Part shown: piece after piece, positions 51,212-58,753 of the stretch
Position numbering within the stretch: the stretch's first letter is position 1
Layout of the letters: the number at the start of each line of letters is the position of its first letter
Assembly (NCBI GenBank): GCA_045614505.1
Contig: JAZLDA010000007.1
Location: 1-64,000 of the forward strand
DNA from: SIG607 sp045614505
GTDB lineage: Bacteria > Bacillota > Clostridia > Oscillospirales > Acutalibacteraceae
Reading direction: 5' to 3'
Length of the DNA stretch: 64,000 bases
Translations under genes and position numbers: made by a program
Notes under the pieces: generated by a model
The model's database searches: none
What the model saw: the letters and a program-made list of their open reading frames with translations, nothing else
Told to the model about the DNA's origin: nothing

Positions 51212-52704
51212 TATTTAGCCTCCTCCCAGTTGCCGGCTCTCTCCACTGCTTTCTTCCATCCCTTAACAAGGCTTTCGCGCGTTTCAGTATCAATATTCGG
51301 CAGGAAGGAAGCGGTGTCGGAGCAGAGAGCCTTTAATTCCTCTTTATCCTTCCAGAATCCAACGGCGAGTCCTGCGAGGAAGGCGGCACCCAGCGCCGTT
51401 GCTTCGCAGGAGGAATTACGCTGTATTTTTATATCCGAAATATCTGCCTGAAACTGCATAAGCAGGTTGTTGGCGGAAGCGCCGCCATCCACTTTAAGGG
51501 CACAAAGGGGAATATTAAGACTTTCCTTTATGGCAATGAGCAGGTCGTTGGTTTGATAGGCAATAGCTTCAAGGCAGGCCCTTATAATATGATTTCTGCC
51601 TGTGCCTCGTGTCAGTCCCACAATGGTACCTCTGGCATACATATCCCAGTAGGGTGCGCCCAGTCCCGCAAAGGCGGGAACCACATAAACACCGCCGCTG
51701 TCCTTTACCTTTAAGGCGAAATATTCGCTGTCCTTTGACTCGTCAATAAGTCCCATTTGGTCTCTGAGCCACTGAATTATTGCTCCTCCCACAAAAACGC
51801 TGCCCTCACAGGCATACTGCGTAGCTTCATTTTTCAGCGTGGCGGCAATGGTAGTGAGCATTCCGCTACTGTTTGTTTTAGCATTTGTACCACTGTTCAT
51901 AAGTAAAAAACAGCCTGTGCCATAGGTGTTTTTGGCTTCCCCCGGTTCAAAACAACACTGACCGAAAAGGGCGGCTTGTTGGTCGCCTGCAATACCGCTT
52001 ATGGGTATCTGCGCACCCATAAAGTTAACGGTTGTGTAAATCTCACTGCTGCTAACCACCTTGGGCAACACACTTTCGGGGATGTCAAATTCTTTAAGTA
52101 ACCTTTCATCCCAGCAAAGGTTTTTGATGTCAAATAGCATTGTTCTGGAAGCGTTGGTGTAGTCGGTTATGTGCAGTCTGCCCTCGGTCAGCTTATATAT
52201 AAGCCAGGAGTCAATTGTTCCGAAAAGCAGGTCTCCTTTTTCGGCTTTTTCTCTTGCGCCCTCAACATTGTCAAGAATCCATCTGATTTTACTGGCGGAA
52301 AAATAAGCATCAATAAGAAGTCCAGTTGTATCCTTTATGTAATCTTCGAGCCCTCTTGATTTGAGCTCCTCACAAAATGGAGCAGTTCTTCGGCATTGCC
52401 AAACGATGGCATTATAAATAGGCTTGCCGGTGGATTTCTCCCAACAAACAGTGGTTTCACGCTGGTTGGTAATACCAATGGCGGCAATTTCATCAGGGTT
52501 TATACCACTGCTTAAAACCACTTCGGTCATTGTGGCATACTGACCTGCATAAATTTCCATTGGATTTTGCTCAACATAACCCGGCTTTGGATAAATCTGA
52601 GTAAATTCCTTTTGAGCAACACCCACTATATTGCCCTTTTTGTCAAAAAGTATGGAACGGGCACTGGTGGTGCCTTCGTCAATAGCTAAAATGTATTTTT
52701 TCAT
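51211..52704 (-). CDS. glpK: Glycerol kinase
   Basis: A 497-residue FGGY kinase starting at ATG 52704 (GGAGGCGG ribosome site), with AIDEGTTSARSILFDKKGNI, the QTNQRETT-like GITNQRETTVCWEKSTG, GTIDSWLIYKLT, SGIAGDQQAALFGQ and the GGASANNLLMQFQAD signature. It phosphorylates glycerol to glycerol 3-phosphate. I see no gene for a facilitator or G3P dehydrogenase nearby. Operon partner: the lipase-like hydrolase. Confidence 0.96.
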   Translation of the reverse strand: MKKYILAIDEGTTSARSILFDKKGNIVGVAQKEFTQIYPKPGYVEQNPMEIYAGQYATMTEVVLSSGINPDEIAAIGITNQRETTVCWEKSTGKPIYNAIVWQCRRTAPFCEELKSRGLEDYIKDTTGLLIDAYFSASKIRWILDNVEGAREKAEKGDLLFGTIDSWLIYKLTEGRLHITDYTNASRTMLFDIKNLCWDERLLKEFDIPESVLPKVVSSSEIYTTVNFMGAQIPISGIAGDQQAALFGQCCFEPGEAKNTYGTGCFLLMNSGTNAKTNSSGMLTTIAATLKNEATQYACEGSVFVGGAIIQWLRDQMGLIDESKDSEYFALKVKDSGGVYVVPAFAGLGAPYWDMYARGTIVGLTRGTGRNHIIRACLEAIAYQTNDLLIAIKESLNIPLCALKVDGGASANNLLMQFQADISDIKIQRNSSCEATALGAAFLAGLAVGFWKDKEELKALCSDTASFLPNIDTETRESLVKGWKKAVERAGNWEEAK

Positions 52705-52727
52705 TTTATCCGCCTCCAATATTTGAC

Positions 52728-52756
52728 TTGCAATTTGATTACAAAAACATTATACT
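52728..52756 (+). promoter_or_regulatory. Promoter of the EamA exporter gene
   Basis: -35 TTGCAA (52728-52733), 17-base spacer, -10 TATACT (52751-52756). It overlaps the divergent glpK promoter region, whose own -10 TATAAT is at 52754-52749 on the other strand with a poor -35, so the two may exclude each other. Confidence 0.5.
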
Positions 52757-52790
52757 ATATTTCTGTAAAATATTCTACAGGAATGATAAT

Positions 52791-53714
52791 ATGAAATTTA
52801 AAAGTTTAAGAGGAAGCTTAATTCTTCTCCTTGCCGCTGTTATATGGGGTCTTGCCTTTGTGGCGCAGGACCAAGCCGCAAAGTATATAGAGCCATTTAC
52901 CGTAAATGCAATGCGCTCCTATGTTGGTGGATTTGCACTTTTGCTTCTTTCCTTCGTTTTTTCAAAAATGAAAAAGCAACCCCTTGTACCAAAAGATAAA
53001 AAGGATAGAAAAAGTTTAATAATTACGGGGATTATCTGCGGAACCTTTTTGTGTATAGCAACAAACTTTCAGCAGTTTGGTATTGCCGCATACCCTGCAG
53101 AAGCCGCCGCCAGCGCCCGTTCTGGCTTTTTAACGGCAATGTATATACTCTTTGTGCCGATTTTTAGTATATTCCTTAAAAAGCGACCTGCCGTTACAGT
53201 GCTTGTTGCGGTGATTATTGCTATTATTGGTCTTTACTTCTTATGTTTTGCAAACGGAATAAGCGGTGTATACGGCGGAGACGGAATTGTTATTATCTGT
53301 GCTGTTGCCTTTGCGCTCCATATTATATGTGTTGATACTTTGGGACAAAATGTTGACGGCATAAAACTTTCCTGTGTTCAGTTTTTCGTCTGCGCTATTT
53401 TATCAACCGTGCTTATGTTTATTTTCGAAACACCTACAATCGAAAATATTATAAAGGGAATAGGCCCCATTTTGTATCTGGGTATTATGAGCAGCGGTGT
53501 AGCGTACACTCTGCAGATAATCGGTCAGCAGCAGTGCGAAAATCCCACGGTGGCATCTATTGCTATGAGCTTTGAGTCGGTGTTTGCCGCCCTCGGCGGC
53601 GCTCTCTTCGGGGATGTGCTGTCAAAAAAAGAAGCGCTCGGCTGTGCCGTTATGTTTGCGGCAATAATTATTTCTCAGTTGCCCTCAGTGAAAATCAAAA
53701 AGCGTTCTGTGTAG
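52791..53714 (+). CDS. EamA/DMT-superfamily transporter
   Basis: A 307-residue protein with about ten membrane segments in two EamA repeats: SLILLLAAVIWGLAFVAQDQ at the start, GFLTAMYILFVPIFSIFLKK ending the first repeat, and SFESVFAALGGALFGDVLSK in the second. Start at ATG 52791 (AGGAATGAT). These carriers export amino acids or metabolites; the substrate cannot be inferred. A terminator overlaps the stop codon. Confidence 0.88.
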   Translation: MKFKSLRGSLILLLAAVIWGLAFVAQDQAAKYIEPFTVNAMRSYVGGFALLLLSFVFSKMKKQPLVPKDKKDRKSLIITGIICGTFLCIATNFQQFGIAAYPAEAAASARSGFLTAMYILFVPIFSIFLKKRPAVTVLVAVIIAIIGLYFLCFANGISGVYGGDGIVIICAVAFALHIICVDTLGQNVDGIKLSCVQFFVCAILSTVLMFIFETPTIENIIKGIGPILYLGIMSSGVAYTLQIIGQQQCENPTVASIAMSFESVFAALGGALFGDVLSKKEALGCAVMFAAIIISQLPSVKIKKRSV

Positions 53715-53726
53715 AACGCTTTTTTC
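53701..53726 (+). terminator. Terminator overlapping the end of the EamA gene
   Basis: AGCGTTCT / AGAACGCT with loop GTGT, which includes the stop codon region, then TTTTTTCT. Confidence 0.85.
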
Positions 53727-53859
53727 TATTTTATTCTATTGCACTTCCGCCCCATTCAACAACGGTGAAGCCTTTTCAGTCGGGTGCGGTATCGGTCTGA
53801 AAAGCAATTATATTGTATTCATTTTATTCCTATTTAACGTTTCATAAAATCCCTTACTG

Positions 53860-54693
53860 CTATTTACAGTTTATTTCTTCTTTTTTGCTTTCGGGTATGT
53901 AATTCTCGAAAATGAAGGTTTTAAAATATTTTTTGCCCTTTTCGATTTCTTCCTTGCTTTTAAAGGTCCAGCCTACCGGAAAGGCGCCGAGTTTTGTCAC
54001 AAGTTTTCGGGGCAGAAAGGCTCCGTCGGTATGCTCATAGGAAACAAAATCGGGTCGGGAAATACAGTTATATAAAAGCAGTCCCGCAAGCCTTTTATAA
54101 AATGGGTCTGCCTTAAAAGATGAGGAAAGCTGACCACGGCAGACTTCTTTATTATGCTTTTTATACCAGCAAAGCACCTGTGGATAAAAAGACTGTATGA
54201 AATATTGCCCCTTATAATCTTTTAAAATTTTATCGGCGGCGGCACAAAGCTCTTTGACTTTACCGTCTCTTTTAAATTCAATAAGCAGGGGAACTCTGCC
54301 GTCAACAACCTCTAAACATTCCTTTAGAGTTGGTATGGTTTTGTCGGTGCCGAGAAGTCGAAGCTCTTTGATTTCACTGAGCGTCATTTCGCTGATTTTT
54401 TTGTTTACGCCGCACATTCTTCCCGTGGTGCTGTCGTGGAAAACAACAACCTCACCGTCTGCCGTTAAATGGATATCGTTTTCAATGGCAAAGCCGTTTT
54501 TGACAGCATATTCAAATGCCGCAAGGCTGTTTTCGGGAATACCCTTTTCTTTATTGTGAAGTCCTCTGTGGGCAATGTAAAGTCCGCATAGTGTGTCAAG
54601 GTCGCTGTGCTTTCTGGGACTTGGGCAAATGAGAAATAAAAGAAGCAATAAAAGAACGGCAAAAGCACAGATTATAATAATAAAGGCTGTCAT
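53860..54693 (-). CDS. Glycerophosphodiester phosphodiesterase, membrane-tethered
   Basis: A 277-residue protein with an N-terminal membrane helix (IIIICAFAVLLLLLLFLICP) and the GDPD catalytic barrel: IAHRGLHNKEKGIPENSLAA with the His-Arg pair, ENDIHLTADGEVVVFHDST with Glu/Asp and second His, and IEFKRDG. It splits glycerophosphodiesters into glycerol 3-phosphate and an alcohol, at the outer membrane face or in the cytoplasm. It is one base after an MFS gene, and near glpK and the lipase-like gene. Confidence 0.92.
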   Translation of the reverse strand: MTAFIIIICAFAVLLLLLLFLICPSPRKHSDLDTLCGLYIAHRGLHNKEKGIPENSLAAFEYAVKNGFAIENDIHLTADGEVVVFHDSTTGRMCGVNKKISEMTLSEIKELRLLGTDKTIPTLKECLEVVDGRVPLLIEFKRDGKVKELCAAADKILKDYKGQYFIQSFYPQVLCWYKKHNKEVCRGQLSSSFKADPFYKRLAGLLLYNCISRPDFVSYEHTDGAFLPRKLVTKLGAFPVGWTFKSKEEIEKGKKYFKTFIFENYIPESKKEEINCK

Positions 54694-54694
54694 A

Positions 54695-55996
54695 TCAGTC
54701 CTCCGTGTCGAAGTTTTCTAAGATGCTTTTTCTTTTCTCGGGCTTTGAGTCGCCGTGTTTTACAAAGAGCATAGTAACAAAGGAAAGTGCTGAAAAGATT
54801 ACCGCATAAGGGAAAAGTGTTAAATATCCGAAGCGGGAATTATCAATAATAAAGCCCGAGAGAAGGGGAGTGGCTATCTGAGCCGCCATGGAGAAGGTGT
54901 AATAAATTCCTGTGTACTTTCCCACGTCTGCACCGCTGCTCATTTCCACTACCATCGGGAAGGAATTAACGTTTATTGCCGCCCAGCCTACTCCGATAAC
55001 TCCCAGCACTGCATACATAACAGGAGTAGGAATTCTTATAAAGAATGCGGCAAGGTAGCAAACCGTCATAATGGCGATACCAATTAAAATTGTGGTTTTT
55101 CTGCCTGCCTTTGAGGAAAGTAAACCTAAGGGTACAAAGGCTATAATTGCCGAAATAGTTGCTGTCAGCAACCAGCTTGATGAGGTGGAAAGGTCTACCT
55201 TTAATACATCTACACAGTATCTTGAAAATGCAGTGGTAACACCGTTATATGCCATAAACCAGAGAAATACGGAAGCCAAAATAAAGGCAAGGCTCACTGC
55301 TACAGGCTTTGCCATTTTCTTGCCTTGATTAGCGTTTTCTTCTGCTTCATCCCTAATATTGGTTTCGCGAATCACCTTGTTTTCATTAACGGTAAATACC
55401 ATAACAAGCACGCTTATAAGCATAAAGACGGCAACTATTATAAATACCGGCAAGAATGATTGGTCGGCGGAATAAACACTCTCTCCTAAAGTATTCTTTT
55501 CGCTTTTCAGCATAAACATCATTAAAACGGTGGAGAAAATACCGCCGATATAACCTACAAGATTGATAATAGCATTTGCCTTACTGCGCAGGGGCTTTTC
55601 GGTAACATCGGGCATATAGGCAATAGCAGGAGAGCGGTAAACAGCCATAGTAACAAGAATTGCCATAAGAACGCCTATAAATCCCCAGAAGTTTCTTTGC
55701 TCTTCAAGAACACCCAGTACTATAAGCAGCGCCGAAGCGACAATTGTGCCGAAAAGTATATAGGGTGTGCGTTTTCCAAGCCGTGTTCTTGTGCGGTCGG
55801 ATATTGCTCCGAAAAGGGGCAGCATAAAGATTGCCAGAACATTGTCTATAGACATAATTGCATTGGCGGCAAAGGTATTAAGATTGAAGGTATATTCAAG
55901 TAAATATGGGATTACCTGATCGTAAAACTGCCAGAAGGCAAGAATTGACATAAAGGCAAGTCCGATAAGTATGGTACGCTTGTAATTTAATTTCAT
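54695..55996 (-). CDS. MFS transporter (SLC45/GPH-like)
   Basis: A 433-residue, twelve-helix carrier. Visible: FMSILAFWQFYDQVIPYLLE, LFGAISDRTRTRLGKRTPYI (the loop 2-3 D-R-T-x-GKR signature), PAIAYMPDVTEKPLRSKANA, and a second half starting VAVSLAFILASVFLWFMAYN. The loop signature resembles sugar/H+ symporters of the GPH and SLC45 types. It is co-transcribed with the GDPD gene, so a glycerophosphodiester or its released headgroup may be the cargo; this is inference. Confidence 0.87.
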   Translation of the reverse strand: MKLNYKRTILIGLAFMSILAFWQFYDQVIPYLLEYTFNLNTFAANAIMSIDNVLAIFMLPLFGAISDRTRTRLGKRTPYILFGTIVASALLIVLGVLEEQRNFWGFIGVLMAILVTMAVYRSPAIAYMPDVTEKPLRSKANAIINLVGYIGGIFSTVLMMFMLKSEKNTLGESVYSADQSFLPVFIIVAVFMLISVLVMVFTVNENKVIRETNIRDEAEENANQGKKMAKPVAVSLAFILASVFLWFMAYNGVTTAFSRYCVDVLKVDLSTSSSWLLTATISAIIAFVPLGLLSSKAGRKTTILIGIAIMTVCYLAAFFIRIPTPVMYAVLGVIGVGWAAINVNSFPMVVEMSSGADVGKYTGIYYTFSMAAQIATPLLSGFIIDNSRFGYLTLFPYAVIFSALSFVTMLFVKHGDSKPEKRKSILENFDTED

Positions 55997-56030
55997 AAAT
56001 TTTCCCTCCGAATTTACTTCCTACTATGCT

Positions 56031-56059
56031 ATTATACCACTGTAATAAATCCTGTTCAA
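56031..56059 (-). promoter_or_regulatory. Promoter of the MFS-GDPD operon
   Basis: On the minus strand: -35 TTGAAC (56059-56054), 17-base spacer, -10 TATAAT (56036-56031), about 35 bases before the MFS start. Confidence 0.7.
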
Positions 56060-56073
56060 GAACAAAAAAGATG

Positions 56074-56133
56074 TTGACAATTGCCGTAAAAGAACATATA
56101 ATGACATTGCAACATTTGAACAACTATTCAAAT
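56074..56133 (+). promoter_or_regulatory. Promoter and ArsR-type operator of the metal-efflux operon
   Basis: -35 TTGACA (56074-56079), 17-base spacer, -10 TATAAT (56097-56102). Just downstream is the inverted repeat ATTTGAA - N6 - TTCAAAT (56114-56133), the form of operator bound by ArsR/CadC/CzrA repressors. Binding there would block transcription until metal is present. Confidence 0.75.
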
Positions 56134-56152
56134 ATTAAAAGGAGTGCAGAAT

Positions 56153-56506
56153 ATGAACGAAGCACCCGCATGCGACTTTATCCATGTGCACGATGATATT
56201 GTTTCCTCGGTTTTGGCGGCTATGCCGAAAGAACAGGAACTTTATAGGCTTTCCGAGCTTTATAAGCTTTTCGGAGACCCTACACGCATAAGAATATTAT
56301 ATGTGCTTTTAAAGTCGGAAATGTGTGTCTGTGACATTGCAATGCTGCTTAATATGACTACCTCTGCGATTTCCCATCAGCTAAAGCTTTTAAAACAGGC
56401 AAGTCTTGTTAAGTTCAGAAGGGAAGGCAAAACGGTTTTCTACAGCCTTGCAGATGACCATGTAACGACAATTATAAATAACGGTATGGAGCATATCGAA
56501 GAATAG
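56153..56506 (+). CDS. ArsR/CadC-family metal-responsive repressor
   Basis: A 117-residue winged-helix repressor from ATG 56153 (AAAAGGAG). YKLFGDPTRIRILYVLLKSE, MCVCDIAMLLNMTTSAISHQ and the LVKFRREGKTVFYSLAD wing are typical. The two Cys in the MCVCD motif and an N-terminal Cys/His stretch (ACDFIHVHD) are the CadC-type metal site, favouring Cd/Pb/Zn sensing. It is the first gene of its own regulated operon. Confidence 0.93.
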   Translation: MNEAPACDFIHVHDDIVSSVLAAMPKEQELYRLSELYKLFGDPTRIRILYVLLKSEMCVCDIAMLLNMTTSAISHQLKLLKQASLVKFRREGKTVFYSLADDHVTTIINNGMEHIEE

Positions 56507-56519
56507 AAAGGTGACTAAT

Positions 56520-56741
56520 ATGAAAAAAAGTTTTAAATTAGAAGAACTTGACTGCGCCCATTGCGCCGCCAAAATGGAAGATTCCATTAAAAAAATCGAC
56601 GGTGTTATCAGCGCTAACGTTAATTTCATAGCTCAGAAGCTGGTTCTTGAGGCAGAGGATGAGCGTTTTGACGAGATTTTAAAGGAAGCTCAAAAGGTTT
56701 GCAAATCTATTGAGCCGGACTGCACAATAGTTATCTCCTAG
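56520..56741 (+). CDS. Stand-alone heavy-metal-associated (HMA) domain protein
   Basis: A 73-residue ferredoxin-like HMA domain from ATG 56520. It has LEELDCAHCAAKMEDSIKK with Cys12 and Cys15, then VSANVNFIAQKLVLE-like strands. It corresponds to the N-terminal metal-binding domain of CadA/ZntA ATPases but here is a separate gene between repressor and pump. Probable metallochaperone for the ATPase that follows 22 bases downstream. Confidence 0.9.
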   Translation: MKKSFKLEELDCAHCAAKMEDSIKKIDGVISANVNFIAQKLVLEAEDERFDEILKEAQKVCKSIEPDCTIVIS

Positions 56742-56763
56742 AAAGCAGAAAGAAGGATATTTA

Positions 56764-58614
56764 ATGACCCGTAAACAAAAGCGGATTTTACTGCGTATTA
56801 TTGTTTCTGCGGCTTTTCTTATTGTAGCGCTTATTACCGATAGACTGGGCGTTCCCGAAATATTAAGCTCGGTGTTTTATCTGACGGCCTATTTTATTAT
56901 AGGCTATGATATTATAGTAAAGGCTGTGTGGGGACTCAGACACCGAAAGTTTATTGATGAAAACTTTCTTATGTCGGTAGCGTCCATTGGTGCCGTCTTT
57001 CTGGGTGAGTTTGCAGAGAGCGTTGCGGTAATGCTGTTTTATCAGATAGGCGAGCTGTTCCAGTCCTATGCTCTTTCTAAAAGCAGAAATAGTATTGCCG
57101 CTCTTATGGATATCCGCCCCGACACCGCAAGGGTAATACGAAATGACGAGGCTGTGACGGTCTCTCCATATGAAGTGCAGGTGGGAGAAATCATTGAAGT
57201 AAATCCCGGTGAAAAAATCCCCCTTGACGGAACTGTAATAAGCGGAAATGCCGCAATAAATACCTCTGCTATGACCGGAGAATCTCTCCCCTTTGAAGCG
57301 GGCGTGGGCAGTGAAGTGCTTGCAGGCTGTATAATAATTGACTCAGTTTTAAGAGTAAAGGTTTCAAAGCCCTTTAGTCAGTCATCTGTGGCAAAAATTC
57401 TCGAATTGGTTGAGAATTCCTCTACCAATAAATCAAAGAGCGAGCAGTTTATAACTAAGTTTGCCCGCTGGTATACTCCTTTAGTGGTAATAGCGGCTCT
57501 CCTGCTGGCAATTGTTCCTCAGTTTTTTATCAGCACAGGCAGAATGGAATGGATAAGACGCGCTCTTATTTTCCTTGTAGTTTCCTGCCCCTGCGCTCTG
57601 GTGATTTCGGTGCCGTTATCATTCTTCGGGGGTATCGGCTCGGCTTCCTTAAAGGGAATCCTTGTTAAAGGCTCCAACTACCTTGAAGCACTTTCCCACT
57701 GTGATACGGTGGTGTTCGATAAGACAGGAACGCTCACCTACGGCAGTTTTAACGTATCGGGAGTGTTCCCGGAAAAAATAGACAGCCGTGTACTTTTGGC
57801 GGTTTGCGCCGCCGCAGAACAGCACAGCAGTCATCCTGTGGCAAAAGCTATAGTAAAGAAAAGCGGAGAGGACTACAAAAAATTCGGCGTTTATAATGTG
57901 AGAGAGGTTGCAGGCAAGGGCGTAATCGCCATAGTGGAAAAATGGGAGGTCGCCGCAGGTAACCAAAGACTTATGGAAGAGGTAGGCGTAAACTGCTTTG
58001 TAACAGACGACAGCGCGACGGTTGTTCATATTGCCGTTAACGGTAAATATGCAGGCTTTATAACTGTAAGTGACGAGATAAAGGAATCGGCATACAGCGC
58101 TGTTTCCGACCTGAAACAGGCAGAAATAGAAAATATCGTAATGCTTACAGGAGATAAAGATGAAGTTGCGAAAAAGGTTGCAGAGGAACTTAAAATAGAC
58201 AGTGTTTATTCTGAACTTCTGCCTTCGGATAAAGTAGAAATTCTCCAAGAGATTATATCGAGTGCTGAAGGCAGGGTAGCATTTGTCGGTGACGGCATAA
58301 ACGATGCGCCTGTACTCTCTTGCGCCGATATAGGCATTGCTATGGGAGCGCTGGGAAGTGATGCGGCAATTGAAGCGGCAGATATTGTTCTAACCGATGA
58401 TGACCCGTCAAAAATTCCCGTTGCCATAAGTATAGCGAAGAAAACCTGTGACATAGCAGGGCAGAACATTGCCTTTGCCATAAGCGTAAAGTTGCTTTTC
58501 TTGTTGCTGGGGGCATTCGGTGCTACTGGAATGGCAGGGGCTGTCTTTGCCGACGTAGGCGTAGCAATAATAGCTATACTTAATTCTATGAGAACATTAA
58601 AATTCAAAAAATAA
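56764..58614 (+). CDS. Heavy-metal P1B-type ATPase (Cd/Zn/Pb exporter)
   Basis: A 616-residue pump without an N-terminal HMA domain (supplied by the previous gene). Membrane CPC motif (Cys275-Pro-Cys277, SCPCALVISVPLSFFGG), TGES actuator loop (SAMTGESLPFEAG), phosphorylation Asp319 in DKTGT, HP motif (SSHPVAKAI) and GDGINDAPVL. The final segment GAVFADVGVAIIAILNSMRT with a conserved Asp matches the Zn/Cd class (P1B-2). It exports divalent soft metals. Last gene of the ArsR-controlled operon. Confidence 0.93.
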   Translation: MTRKQKRILLRIIVSAAFLIVALITDRLGVPEILSSVFYLTAYFIIGYDIIVKAVWGLRHRKFIDENFLMSVASIGAVFLGEFAESVAVMLFYQIGELFQSYALSKSRNSIAALMDIRPDTARVIRNDEAVTVSPYEVQVGEIIEVNPGEKIPLDGTVISGNAAINTSAMTGESLPFEAGVGSEVLAGCIIIDSVLRVKVSKPFSQSSVAKILELVENSSTNKSKSEQFITKFARWYTPLVVIAALLLAIVPQFFISTGRMEWIRRALIFLVVSCPCALVISVPLSFFGGIGSASLKGILVKGSNYLEALSHCDTVVFDKTGTLTYGSFNVSGVFPEKIDSRVLLAVCAAAEQHSSHPVAKAIVKKSGEDYKKFGVYNVREVAGKGVIAIVEKWEVAAGNQRLMEEVGVNCFVTDDSATVVHIAVNGKYAGFITVSDEIKESAYSAVSDLKQAEIENIVMLTGDKDEVAKKVAEELKIDSVYSELLPSDKVEILQEIISSAEGRVAFVGDGINDAPVLSCADIGIAMGALGSDAAIEAADIVLTDDDPSKIPVAISIAKKTCDIAGQNIAFAISVKLLFLLLGAFGATGMAGAVFADVGVAIIAILNSMRTLKFKK

Positions 58615-58622
58615 GATTATAT

Positions 58623-58668
58623 ATACAGTCGGAGAAGGAATATTTTTTCTCCGGCTGTATATTTGTCT
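58623..58668 (+). terminator. Terminator after the metal ATPase gene
   Basis: ATACAGTCGGAGAA / TTCTCCGGCTGTAT, 14-bp stem with one G-U pair and a ten-base loop, then ATTTGTC; the U-tract is weak. Confidence 0.65.
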
Positions 58669-58683
58669 ACAACATTTGGTATA

Positions 58684-58712
58684 TTGACATTAACTGTCGA
58701 AAAATATATAAT
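58684..58712 (+). promoter_or_regulatory. Promoter of the glucosaminidase-cohesin operon
   Basis: -35 TTGACA (58684-58689), 17-base spacer, -10 TATAAT (58707-58712); both hexamers are consensus, which suggests strong expression. Confidence 0.78.
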
Positions 58713-58753
58713 AAATATATATTATGGGTTATTGTATACGAAAGGACAACAGT

